Below, piece by piece: positions 1 through 5,783 of a stretch of 5,783 nt of DNA; the stretch's first letter is position 1, and the number at the start of each line of letters is the position of its first letter. The notes beneath the pieces were generated by a model, which saw nothing but the letters and a program-made list of their open reading frames with translations, did no database searches and had not been told where the DNA came from. Origin of the DNA: Oscillospiraceae bacterium (GTDB taxonomy: Bacteria > Bacillota_A > Clostridia > Oscillospirales > CAG-272); the NCBI GenBank assembly GCA_015064425.1, contig SVSF01000104.1, positions 1-5,783 on the forward strand. The letters are read 5' to 3'. A program made the translations under genes and the position numbers.

Positions 1-590
1 GCCACAATGCATCGCTCGTGCTCGGAGAGGGAGGGGAGGATTTTACAGAGGGAGAAGTTCTTTCTTATCTCGAAAAACGCAAGGGAATACTTGACGGTGT
101 TGCGATAAGCGGTGGAGAGCCTCTTCTTCAAAATGATATTTCTTCATTTATGCGTAAGGTGCGAGACCTTGGCTTCAAAATAAAGCTTGACACAAACGGA
201 AGCTTTCCTGAAAAGCTTAAGGAGATAATTGACGAGGGACTTTGCGATTACGTGGCGATGGATATAAAAAATTCACCCGAGAGATACGCAGAGACCGTCG
301 GCAGACTCGGATACGATACCGACAGAATATCCGAGAGTATAAATATACTTATGACGAGCAGGATCGAATATGAGTTCAGAACCACCGTGGTTTCCGAGCT
401 TCATTCGATGGAGGATATTGCTAAAATCGGCGACTGGATAAAGGGTGCAAGGCATTGGTATTTGCAGAATTTTGTTGACTCCGGAGACCTTATTTCACCC
501 GAAATGCACGGTCTTGATGAAAAAACTATGCATCTATATATAGAAAAAGCACGAGAATTTATACCTGATGCGGAGCTTAGGGGTGTATAA
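1..590 (+). CDS. nrdG: Anaerobic ribonucleoside-triphosphate reductase activating protein (radical SAM), 5' end missing
   Basis: Activase that uses a [4Fe-4S] cluster and S-adenosylmethionine to form the glycyl radical on NrdD, in the cytoplasm. The reading frame is open to the left edge. The first full codons read HNASL, and the two bases before them (gc) fit a Cys codon, so the window seems to start at the last Cys of the CxxxCxxC motif, which in this family is followed by HN. About 30 N-terminal residues are therefore missing; roughly 195 remain, which fits a total near 230. Visible motifs are ISGGEP (GGEP at 111-122, the SAM-binding glycine motif), LDTNGS (D at 189), the MDIK segment near 260, and a C-terminal WYLQNF near 455-472. 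These match the NrdG-like activases of Clostridia rather than the short E. coli NrdG. The direct neighbour downstream is nrdD, supporting the assignment. Its own promoter is outside the window. Other radical-SAM activases (pyruvate formate-lyase type) are a less likely alternative. Confidence 0.87.
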   Translation, partial: HNASLVLGEGGEDFTEGEVLSYLEKRKGILDGVAISGGEPLLQNDISSFMRKVRDLGFKIKLDTNGSFPEKLKEIIDEGLCDYVAMDIKNSPERYAETVGRLGYDTDRISESINILMTSRIEYEFRTTVVSELHSMEDIAKIGDWIKGARHWYLQNFVDSGDLISPEMHGLDEKTMHLYIEKAREFIPDAELRGV

Positions 591-598
591 TTATCCAA

Positions 599-614
599 AC
601 ACAATATATAGTGC
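599..614 (+). promoter_or_regulatory. NrdR box 1 (candidate operator)
   Basis: The 16-mer acacaatatatagtgc matches the published NrdR-box consensus acaCwAtATaTwGtgt at 15 of 16 positions, including the invariant C and G nine bases apart (602 and 611). Its dyad centre lies between 606 and 607. NrdR is the ATP-cone repressor of ribonucleotide reductase genes and normally binds two such boxes. This one begins only 8 bp after the nrdG stop codon and lies upstream of the nrdD promoter. The nrdR gene itself is not in the window. Confidence 0.8.
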
Positions 615-629
615 GAACTTCTGCAAATA

Positions 630-648
630 GCACAATATGTTGTTGTGC
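630..648 (+). promoter_or_regulatory. NrdR box 2 (candidate operator), inside a perfect inverted repeat
   Basis: Positions 630-645 (gcacaatatgttgttg) match the NrdR consensus at about 12 of 16 positions, keeping the core C633 and G642. The core C is exactly 31 bp after that of box 1, which is three helical turns and the spacing known for paired NrdR boxes. The box also sits in a 6-bp perfect inverted repeat, gcacaa (630-635) and ttgtgc (643-648). The pair is more convincing than this box alone. Confidence 0.7.
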
Positions 649-685
649 ACAAAAAGTGTCGAAATAATATGTGAAAGATTGCCAA

Positions 686-715
686 TTGACAAATACAAAC
701 TATATATGGTATAAT
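686..715 (+). promoter_or_regulatory. Sigma-A-type promoter of nrdD
   Basis: A consensus -35 element TTGACA (686-691) is followed after 18 bp by a consensus -10 element TATAAT (710-715). The -10 is preceded by TGG (707-709), which makes it an extended -10. Transcription would start at about 721-724, giving a leader of roughly 25 nt before the nrdD ATG. The NrdR boxes lie 38-87 bp upstream of the -35, so repression would act from upstream or through a further site near the -10. Confidence 0.82.
697..712 (+). promoter_or_regulatory. Possible third, promoter-overlapping NrdR-like site
   Basis: Positions 697-712 (aaactatatatggtat) match the NrdR consensus at 13 of 16 positions, with the core C (700) and G (709) kept. 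The site covers the promoter spacer and part of the -10. Its distance from box 2 (67 bp between core C bases) is not the usual 31-32 bp, and the stretch is AT-rich, so a chance match is quite possible. Confidence 0.3.
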
Positions 716-736
716 TTATCCACTGACGAATTTTTT

Positions 737-742
737 GGAGGA
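737..742 (+). promoter_or_regulatory. Ribosome binding site of nrdD
   Basis: GGAGGA at 737-742 sits five bases before the ATG at 748. It is close to the perfect Shine-Dalgarno sequence, fixes the nrdD start and predicts efficient translation. Confidence 0.85.
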
Positions 743-747
743 AAACC

Positions 748-3117
748 ATGTATAGAGTACTGAAAAGAGACAATAAGGTCGTTGATTTCGACCTTGGTAA
801 GATAAGCGGAGCTATCTTACAGGCATTCGAGGCACTTGAAAAGAATTATAATAATGATGTAATTGATTTTCTTGCGCTTAAGGTAACTGCTGATTTTGAC
901 AGCAAGATAAAGGACGGCCTTGTTGCTGTTGAGGACATCCAGGACAGTGTTGAGTCCGTTCTTGTTCAGGCGGGATATGCAGACGTTGCAAAGGCTTACA
1001 TTCTTTACCGCAGACAGCGTGAAAAGATGAGAAACATGAAATCTACGATCCTTGACTATAAGGATATCGTAGATAAGTACGTAAAAGTTGCCGACTGGCG
1101 TGTTAAGGAAAATTCCACAGTAACTTATTCGGTTGGAGGTCTTATTCTTTCCAACTCCGGCGCAATTACTGCTAATTATTGGCTCTCCGAAATATATGAT
1201 GATGAGATCGCTAATGCGCACAGAAATGCTGACGTTCATATCCACGACCTTTCTATGCTTACGGGTTATTGCGCAGGATGGTCGCTTAAGCAGCTCATCA
1301 AGGAAGGCCTCGGCGGTGTAGTGGGTAAGATCACATCTGCACCCGCAAAGCATCTTGCAACTCTTTGCAATCAGATGGTAAACTTCCTCGGTATTATGCA
1401 GAATGAGTGGGCAGGCGCTCAGGCATTCTCCTCCTTTGATACATATCTTGCGCCTTTCGTAAAGATCGATAACCTTTCTTACGACCAGGTCAAGAAATGC
1501 ATTGAATCCTTTGTTTACGGCGTAAATACACCTTCCCGTTGGGGTACGCAGGCTCCTTTCTCAAATATTACGCTTGACTGGACTGTTCCTGCAGACCTCG
1601 CAGAGCAGAACTGCATAATCGGTGGCAAGGAAGTAGACTTCAAATATAAGGATTGTAAGAAAGAGATGGATATGGTCAACCGTGCGTTCATCGAAACGAT
1701 GATTGAGGGCGACGCTAACGGCCGTGGATTCCAGTATCCTATTCCTACATATTCCATAACCCGTGATTTTGACTGGTCCGAGACAGAGAACAATAAGCTT
1801 CTCTTTGAGATGACCTCAAAATACGGAACTCCTTACTTCTCTAACTACGTTAACAGCGATATGGAGCCTAACGACGTCCGCAGTATGTGCTGCCGTCTCC
1901 GTCTTGACCTCCGTGAGCTTCGTAAGAAGTCGGGCGGCTTCTTCGGTAGTGGTGAGAGCACCGGTTCTATCGGCGTTGTAACCATCAACATGCCTAAGAT
2001 CGCTTATCTTGCAACTGATAAGGAAGACTTCTTTAAGCGCCTTGATCATATGATGGATATTTCGGCTCGTTCTCTTAAGATAAAGAGAACTGTTATCACA
2101 AGACTTCTCAATGAAGGTCTATATCCTTACACAAGACGTTACCTTGGCACTTTTGAAAATCACTTCTCAACTATCGGCCTTGTCGGTATGAATGAAGTTG
2201 GTCTTAATGCGAAATGGCTCCATGCTGACCTTACAAAGAAGGAAACACAGGAGTTCACAAAGGAAGTCCTCAATCATATGAGAGAGCGTCTTTCCGACTA
2301 CCAGGAAGAGTATGGCGATCTCTATAACCTTGAAGCCACTCCTGCTGAGTCTACATCCTATCGTCTCGCAAAGCATGACGTCGAGAGATACCCCGATATC
2401 GTTACTGCAAACGAGAAGGGTGGAACTCCTTATTATACAAACAGCTCTCATCTTCCCGTCGGATATACAGAGGACGTGTTTACTGCTCTTGATATTCAGG
2501 ACGAGCTTCAGACTCTTTACACCTCGGGAACTGTATTCCATGCGTTCCTTGGTGAAAAGCTTCCCGACTGGAAGGCTGCGGCAGACCTTGTTCGCAAGAT
2601 AGCGGCAAATTACAGACTGCCTTACTATTCTATCTCGCCTACGTATTCTGTTTGCCAAGATCACGGCTATATTGCAGGCGAAAAGTATACTTGCCCGACC
2701 TGTGGTAAGAAGACGGAGGTATATAGCCGTATAACAGGTTACTACCGTCCCGTTCAGAACTGGAACGACGGTAAACTTCAGGAATATAAGGAGCGTAAGG
2801 TATATGATCTTATGAACTCCCATATGTCTCCTAACAGAGCCGAGATAATTGCAGCAAGCAAGACGGAAAAGCCTTGCTCAAATGATCCGTTTGATCTGGA
2901 AATTCCGCTTCTCATAACCACTCAGACTTGCCCTAATTGCAAGATAGCAGTTTCTATGCTTGAAAAGGCAGGAGTTGCATATAATAAGGTTATGGCTGAG
3001 GATGTAAGAGACATTGTAGAGCGCTATGACATCAAGCAGGCACCTACTCTTATAACCCGTAAGGATGATAAGATAGAAGTGCTTACCGGTGTACCCGCTA
3101 TTAAATCTTATATTTAA
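748..3117 (+). CDS. nrdD: Anaerobic (class III) ribonucleoside-triphosphate reductase with fused C-terminal glutaredoxin-like domain
   Basis: Glycyl-radical enzyme of 789 aa that reduces ribonucleoside triphosphates to deoxy forms without oxygen, in the cytoplasm. Residues 1-90 form an ATP-cone (VLKRDNKVVDF, KIS, AILQAF), the allosteric dATP/ATP sensor. The barrel follows: HIHDL at 164-168, the candidate active-site Cys175 in GYCAGW, and the finger-loop MCCRLRLD with likely thiyl Cys382, then GVVTINMPK (409-417). Near the end are a zinc site (Cys636, probably His639, Cys649, Cys652) and the radical loop SRITGYYRP with Gly664 (codon 2737-2739). Most NrdDs stop soon after this. Here a linker containing Cys710 leads to a redoxin fold (about 717-789) with CPNC (728-731), cis-proline motif QAPTL (Pro766) and a terminal GVPA segment, the layout of glutaredoxin/NrdH-like proteins. 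The domain probably delivers the reducing electrons, as in class III enzymes known to use thioredoxin or glutaredoxin rather than formate; that role is inferred. Arginine codons in the central part are often CGT, suggesting high expression. The start is set by GGAGGA at 737-742, and NrdR boxes upstream suggest dATP-responsive repression. Confidence 0.97.
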   Translation: MYRVLKRDNKVVDFDLGKISGAILQAFEALEKNYNNDVIDFLALKVTADFDSKIKDGLVAVEDIQDSVESVLVQAGYADVAKAYILYRRQREKMRNMKSTILDYKDIVDKYVKVADWRVKENSTVTYSVGGLILSNSGAITANYWLSEIYDDEIANAHRNADVHIHDLSMLTGYCAGWSLKQLIKEGLGGVVGKITSAPAKHLATLCNQMVNFLGIMQNEWAGAQAFSSFDTYLAPFVKIDNLSYDQVKKCIESFVYGVNTPSRWGTQAPFSNITLDWTVPADLAEQNCIIGGKEVDFKYKDCKKEMDMVNRAFIETMIEGDANGRGFQYPIPTYSITRDFDWSETENNKLLFEMTSKYGTPYFSNYVNSDMEPNDVRSMCCRLRLDLRELRKKSGGFFGSGESTGSIGVVTINMPKIAYLATDKEDFFKRLDHMMDISARSLKIKRTVITRLLNEGLYPYTRRYLGTFENHFSTIGLVGMNEVGLNAKWLHADLTKKETQEFTKEVLNHMRERLSDYQEEYGDLYNLEATPAESTSYRLAKHDVERYPDIVTANEKGGTPYYTNSSHLPVGYTEDVFTALDIQDELQTLYTSGTVFHAFLGEKLPDWKAAADLVRKIAANYRLPYYSISPTYSVCQDHGYIAGEKYTCPTCGKKTEVYSRITGYYRPVQNWNDGKLQEYKERKVYDLMNSHMSPNRAEIIAASKTEKPCSNDPFDLEIPLLITTQTCPNCKIAVSMLEKAGVAYNKVMAEDVRDIVERYDIKQAPTLITRKDDKIEVLTGVPAIKSYI

Positions 3118-3164
3118 AAAATACCGGGCAACCGCGCTCGTGGGAGCGTGGTTGCCCGACTTTT
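3118..3164 (+). terminator. GC-rich hairpin after nrdD: weak intrinsic terminator or attenuator
   Basis: A 15-bp stem pairs 3125-3139 (cgggcaaccgcgctc) with 3144-3158 (gagcgtggttgcccg) around the 4-nt loop GTGG. The only non-Watson-Crick pair is a G-U (3134/3149). An A-run (3116-3121) precedes it and ACTTTT (3159-3164) follows, the A-hairpin-T layout of an intrinsic terminator. The U-tract is short, so partial read-through into the reductase gene is likely. The U-tract abuts the next ribosome binding site at 3165, leaving no room for a separate promoter between. On the minus strand the T-run is longer, but I see no gene there that needs it. Confidence 0.6.
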
Positions 3165-3170
3165 AGGTGA
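3165..3170 (+). promoter_or_regulatory. Ribosome binding site of the TrxB-like gene
   Basis: AGGTGA at 3165-3170 lies five bases before the ATG at 3176. It decides between two starts: the in-frame GTG at 3167 lies inside this Shine-Dalgarno sequence and has no site of its own, so the ATG is preferred. Confidence 0.75.
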
Positions 3171-3175
3171 ATAAT

Positions 3176-4072
3176 ATGTATGATATAATCATTGTAGGAG
3201 CAGGACCTGCGGGCCTTACTGCCGCTCTTTATGCAAGAAGAGCGGGTAGAAGTGTTCTTGTTATTGAAAAAGAAACTATTGGAGGTCAGATAACCTATTC
3301 TCCTTGTGTTGAAAATTACCCATCCGTAAAGAAAATAAGCGGAATGGAGCTTGCTGATAACTTTTATGAGCAGGTAAGTGACCTTGGAGCAGAGATAGAA
3401 TTTGACGCTGTTGTTTCCATAGAAGTTGAGGGCGATGCCAAGAAGGTAATAGGAGAAGGCTCTGTATATGAAGGGCGTGCCGTTATAATAGCAAGCGGAG
3501 CAAAGCATAGAAAGCTTGGTCTTGAGCGTGAGGACGAGCTTATCGGCTCTGGCGTTTCTTATTGCGCTGTCTGTGACGGAGCATTTTTTAAGGGAAAGAC
3601 TACGGCGGTCATTGGCGGTGGAAACACAGCGCTTCAAGATGCTCTCTATCTTGCAGACATCTGCAAAAAGGTGTACCTTATCCACCGCAGAGACGCCTTC
3701 AGAGGTGATGCAGAGCTTGTAAATAAGTTGAGAGTGCTCGAAAACGTGGAAATTGTTACTCCCGCATCTGTAAAAGCACTACTTGGTGATAATTCACTAA
3801 CAGGAATCGAGCTTGATAACGGGCGCATAATTGAGCTTGATGGCATATTTATTGCGGTTGGTCAAACTCCGGAAAATGAACCTTTTTCATCACTCATAGC
3901 GCTTGATGAAGCCGGGTATGCCGATTCACGCGAGGACTGCAAGACACGTACTGATGGAATATTTGTTGCTGGAGACTGCCGTAAGAAGACTGTCAGACAG
4001 CTTGCAACTGCTGTGGCAGACGGTGCTACTGCTGCTACTCATGCTTGTGAGTATCTTGAAAAATTGAGGTAA
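3176..4072 (+). CDS. trxB: Thioredoxin-disulfide reductase family flavoprotein (NADPH-type)
   Basis: FAD enzyme that passes electrons from NADPH to a CxxC redoxin partner in the cytoplasm. The 298-residue product is close to the usual length for low-Mr thioredoxin reductases. From the N-terminus: FAD dinucleotide-binding motif GAGPAG (8-13), IGGQI (35-39), the redox-active pair CAVC (Cys130 and Cys133), the NADPH dinucleotide motif GGGNTA (147-152), HRRDAFR (170-176) with the basic residues that contact the NADPH 2'-phosphate, and the second FAD motif GIFVAGD (261-267). HRRxxxR argues for NADPH rather than ferredoxin as donor. The start at 3176 is chosen from the AGGTGA site; a GTG at 3167 would add three residues (301 aa). 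It lies 58 nt after nrdD across a hairpin, and the histidine-phosphatase gene follows by 3 nt. The placement suggests its substrate may be the redoxin domain fused to NrdD, or a free thioredoxin; no separate thioredoxin gene is visible here. Confidence 0.92.
   Translation: MYDIIIVGAGPAGLTAALYARRAGRSVLVIEKETIGGQITYSPCVENYPSVKKISGMELADNFYEQVSDLGAEIEFDAVVSIEVEGDAKKVIGEGSVYEGRAVIIASGAKHRKLGLEREDELIGSGVSYCAVCDGAFFKGKTTAVIGGGNTALQDALYLADICKKVYLIHRRDAFRGDAELVNKLRVLENVEIVTPASVKALLGDNSLTGIELDNGRIIELDGIFIAVGQTPENEPFSSLIALDEAGYADSREDCKTRTDGIFVAGDCRKKTVRQLATAVADGATAATHACEYLEKLR
4066..4070 (+). promoter_or_regulatory. Ribosome binding site of the phosphatase gene, inside the trxB end
   Basis: GAGGT at 4066-4070 overlaps the last trxB codons and the first base of its TAA stop, five bases before the ATG at 4076. 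This arrangement points to one transcript and probable translational coupling of the two genes. Confidence 0.7.
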
Positions 4073-4075
4073 TAT

Positions 4076-4720
4076 ATGACTACTTTAATGATAGTAAGGC
4101 ATGCACAAAGCCTTGCAAACAAGGAAGGAATTTTTATCGGGCATATTGATATGGATCTTAGCGAGCTCGGGCACGAGCAAGCTAAGCTTCTTTCGGAATA
4201 TCTTGTTAAAAAAGAATATCCTATTGACGTTATATATTCAAGCGATCTTCTTCGTCCTTTTCATACTGTTGAGCCTTATGCAAAATCTGTAAATAAGGAT
4301 GTAATAAAGGACAAGGACTTAAGAGAAATATACGCCGGAAAATGGGAGGGCGAAAGGTTTGACGACCTTCTTGAAACTTTTCCGGATTCATATGGAATGT
4401 GGAAGTCCGATATTGGAAAAACTGTTTGTGACGGCGGAGAATCTGTTGCGCAGCTTTATGAACGCATAAATTCCGAAGTAGATACGATAGCAAAAGAAAA
4501 TGATGGGAAGTTTGTTCTCATCGGAACTCATGCTACTCCCTTGCGTTGCCTTATGGCAAGGGCCGCCGGAGTCGGTGTTGATGGAATGCAGGGTATAAAA
4601 TGGTGTGAAAACGCAGGTATTAACATCTTTGAGTATTCTGATGGCGTTCTCCGTGCGAAGGAACTGTACATCTGCGAGCATCTCGGCTCGCTTCGCTCGG
4701 GGCTTCCGAGGAGTGTGTGA
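4076..4720 (+). CDS. Histidine phosphatase family protein (phosphoglycerate-mutase-like)
   Basis: Cytoplasmic phosphatase or mutase of the branch-1 histidine phosphatase superfamily, 214 aa, no signal peptide. The catalytic core is present: RHA (Arg8, His9 as phosphate acceptor; RHA replaces the common RHG), SSDLLRPFHT with Arg60, acid/base Glu84 in LREIYAGKWEG, and the second catalytic His152 in GTHATPLR. The substrate cannot be told; relatives act on sugar phosphates, phosphoglycerate, nucleotides and cobalamin precursors, so no symbol is given. The gene starts 3 nt after trxB and probably shares its transcript. Its end is odd: family members usually finish near a position matching EHL (residues 201-203), but here 11 more residues, GSLRSGLPRSV, are read from a GC-rich inverted-repeat element. 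The last 101 bp overlap the convergent flippase frame. Confidence 0.9.
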   Translation: MTTLMIVRHAQSLANKEGIFIGHIDMDLSELGHEQAKLLSEYLVKKEYPIDVIYSSDLLRPFHTVEPYAKSVNKDVIKDKDLREIYAGKWEGERFDDLLETFPDSYGMWKSDIGKTVCDGGESVAQLYERINSEVDTIAKENDGKFVLIGTHATPLRCLMARAAGVGVDGMQGIKWCENAGINIFEYSDGVLRAKELYICEHLGSLRSGLPRSV

Positions 4721-5783
4721 TACCAATAGCTTTCTTGAGCCAAGCCCTATCCCTTGGAAGGATACCGCCTGTTAGGTTTATGAAAACTATGTAAAATAAC
4801 GCAATAACAACTCCGCAAATTACAACCTGAGCACTTGTAGGCAAGGGTATATTAACAATGCTGAATATTATTCTACCTATGCTCGCTGCACCTATTATCG
4901 ATAAAAGTGGTGAGAATACCCATCTGTAGACTTTTGGGCGCATATCGGTTACGGATAACAGCTTTATGATGCTGAGAGATGCGTTTATAAGTTCGGTTAC
5001 GTATATTGTTATCACGTATCCCCATATTCCGTATTTTGGAAGAAGAGCGATAACGCAGATTATTGAGAGAAATGCATCTATTATATTGACGTTCATCGAA
5101 TATACCTGTTCACCCAGCCCTTTGAGCATTGCATCCGTAACGCTATCAAGATACATTACCGGAACAAGCGGGGATATAAGACGTATAAATCTCGACACCT
5201 CTATATCATCATAAATCATAATACCGAGCTCACCCGAAAAGCATATAAGAAGACCTGCTATACCAAACGAAAATATAAAGGAATATTGAAAGGCACGGGA
5301 AGCAATACTTTGCACGAGTGCCTTTTGTTTTTTTATTTTTGCCTCTGCAAGCTCGGGTATAAGAAGTGATGAGAACGAGGAGAGGACGGCGGTAGGGAAA
5401 AGTACTACCGGCATAACCATACTATGTAAGGTGCCGTAAGATGCAAGAGCATCTGAGTGGCTTGTGCCACTTTTGGTCAGCCCTCTCGGGATGAGAATAT
5501 GCTCTATTGTAAGAAGTCCGGAGCGTATATATGTGCTTAACGCCACGGGAATGGCAATAGAACATAATTTTTTTGTTACAATCGAATCTGAAACCGCTGT
5601 GCTTTTCTTTTTTATGTGTTTTCTTTTATCGAAATAATACATTGAAGCTGATATTGCAAAAGCGGATAATTCTGATATAGCGTCGGCTACTACGAGCGAG
5701 ATACAAGCATATTCTATGCCCTTATGTATATACAGCTCAAACATTTTCACGGTAAAATACATTTTTATAAACTGTTCAAGCGT
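4620..5783 (-). CDS. SpoVB-like / oligosaccharide flippase family membrane protein (MOP superfamily), N-terminus outside window
   Basis: Polytopic inner-membrane protein, probably a lipid-linked sugar or cell-wall precursor flippase of the MurJ/SpoVB/Wzx group. The frame is open at the right edge (TLEQFIK precedes the Met at 5762), so the first part, perhaps 60-100 residues, is missing and the Met at 5762 is unlikely to be the true start. About nine hydrophobic segments are visible; counting from that Met they lie near residues 19-43, 64-92, 112-136, 158-184, 192-208, 224-242, 246-268, 281-302 and 311-330. A basic loop (45-54, KRKHIKKKS) separates the two halves. The segment IAIPVALSTYIRSGL with HILIPRGL (69-95) is typical of SpoVB-like flippases opening their second half. 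The lipid substrate is unknown. After AWLKKAIGI (about 348, near 4719) the frame continues with some 32 low-complexity residues read from the repeat element and antisense to the phosphatase, so the original C-terminus was probably near 4720. It is convergent to the nrd cluster and seems functionally unrelated. Confidence 0.82.
   Translation of the reverse strand, partial: TLEQFIKMYFTVKMFELYIHKGIEYACISLVVADAISELSAFAISASMYYFDKRKHIKKKSTAVSDSIVTKKLCSIAIPVALSTYIRSGLLTIEHILIPRGLTKSGTSHSDALASYGTLHSMVMPVVLFPTAVLSSFSSLLIPELAEAKIKKQKALVQSIASRAFQYSFIFSFGIAGLLICFSGELGIMIYDDIEVSRFIRLISPLVPVMYLDSVTDAMLKGLGEQVYSMNVNIIDAFLSIICVIALLPKYGIWGYVITIYVTELINASLSIIKLLSVTDMRPKVYRWVFSPLLSIIGAASIGRIIFSIVNIPLPTSAQVVICGVVIALFYIVFINLTGGILPRDRAWLKKAIGITHSSEAPSEASRDARRCTVPSHGERHQNTQRC
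4674..4712. repeat. GC-rich inverted-repeat element at the convergent gene ends
   Basis: Two adjacent small hairpins can form. Gcgagc (4674-4679) pairs with gctcgc (4686-4691) around a 6-nt loop, and ctcgg (4696-4700) pairs with ccgag (4706-4710) around GGCTT. An alternative pairs the ctcgg at 4682-4686 with the same ccgag. CTCG recurs four times within about 20 bp. The composition differs sharply from the AT-richer genes on each side, and both reading frames pass through it as Ser/Arg/Ala/Glu-rich tails. It looks like a short palindromic repeat of REP type, but copies elsewhere cannot be seen from one window. No T-run follows on either strand, so it is not a typical intrinsic terminator. Confidence 0.55.

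Noticed and set aside
630..660. Intrinsic terminator for nrdG (gcacaa/ttgtgc inverted repeat followed by an A-run)
   Set aside because: The stem is only 6 bp and AT-containing, and no T-run follows on the plus strand; it fits better as an operator dyad.
591..747. Riboswitch or cobalamin/nucleotide-sensing leader upstream of nrdD
   Set aside because: The predicted transcript leader is only about 25 nt and the rest lies upstream of the promoter; NrdR boxes explain the symmetry.
817..1353. 178-codon minus-strand open frame over the N-terminal part of nrdD
   Set aside because: Antisense to the ATP-cone and barrel region, with no recognisable motif.
2167..2823. 218-codon open frame on the minus strand inside nrdD
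   Set aside because: It lies fully antisense to a well-supported nrdD coding region, has no ribosome binding site of note and resembles no family; it is a shadow of the codon bias on the plus strand.
3167..3169. GTG as the start of the TrxB-like protein (301 aa)
   Set aside because: It lies inside the AGGTGA Shine-Dalgarno sequence that is correctly spaced for the ATG at 3176, and the extra residues precede the usual N-terminus of the FAD motif.
3101..3685. 194-codon minus-strand open frame across the nrdD-trxB junction
   Set aside because: It runs through the intergenic hairpin and antisense to the trxB FAD and CAVC motifs; no domain is recognisable.
4674..4712. Bidirectional terminator between the convergent genes
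   Set aside because: Short hairpins can form, but neither strand shows a U-tract after them, and both frames read through; it is listed as a repeat instead.

Overview
The window looks like a chromosomal segment from an anaerobic, moderate-GC Gram-positive bacterium, most likely a gut-type member of the Clostridia (Ruminococcaceae/Oscillospirales-like). This is inferred from a class III ribonucleotide reductase with a C-terminal redoxin domain, NrdR-type operators, strong GGAGG-like ribosome binding sites and a SpoVB-like flippase. No rRNA, tRNA, CRISPR array or insertion sequence was seen.

Layout. Positions 1-590 (+) hold the 3' part of a radical-SAM activase of the anaerobic ribonucleotide reductase (NrdG type); the window opens inside the last cysteine codon of its cluster-binding motif. 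Positions 591-747 are a regulatory region with two NrdR-like boxes 31 bp apart, a possible weaker third box, and a near-consensus sigma-A promoter with an extended -10. Positions 748-3117 (+) encode the anaerobic ribonucleoside-triphosphate reductase NrdD: ATP-cone, catalytic barrel, zinc and glycyl-radical region, and a fused glutaredoxin-like domain with a CPNC motif. A GC-rich hairpin (3125-3158) separates it from a thioredoxin-reductase-like flavoprotein (3176-4072, +). A histidine-phosphatase-family protein (4076-4720, +) follows after only 3 nt. On the opposite strand, a polytopic membrane protein of the SpoVB/oligosaccharide flippase family (4620-5783, -) converges on it and runs off the right edge.

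How the genes fit together. NrdG would install the glycyl radical on NrdD. NrdD makes deoxynucleotides without oxygen, and each turnover needs two electrons. The fused redoxin domain and the NADPH-type TrxB-like enzyme encoded next door suggest a local route NADPH -> TrxB-like protein -> fused redoxin -> NrdD active site, rather than formate. The NrdR boxes suggest repression of nrdD when dATP is plentiful. The phosphatase is probably co-translated with the reductase, but its substrate cannot be read from sequence.

The convergent junction is unusual. A short GC-rich element of inverted repeats (about 4674-4712) lies where both genes should end, and both reading frames run through it, giving a 101-bp tail-to-tail overlap and probably low-complexity C-terminal extensions on both proteins. 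I see no wholly new system; the most interesting points are the NrdD-redoxin/TrxB arrangement and this repeat at the convergent ends.
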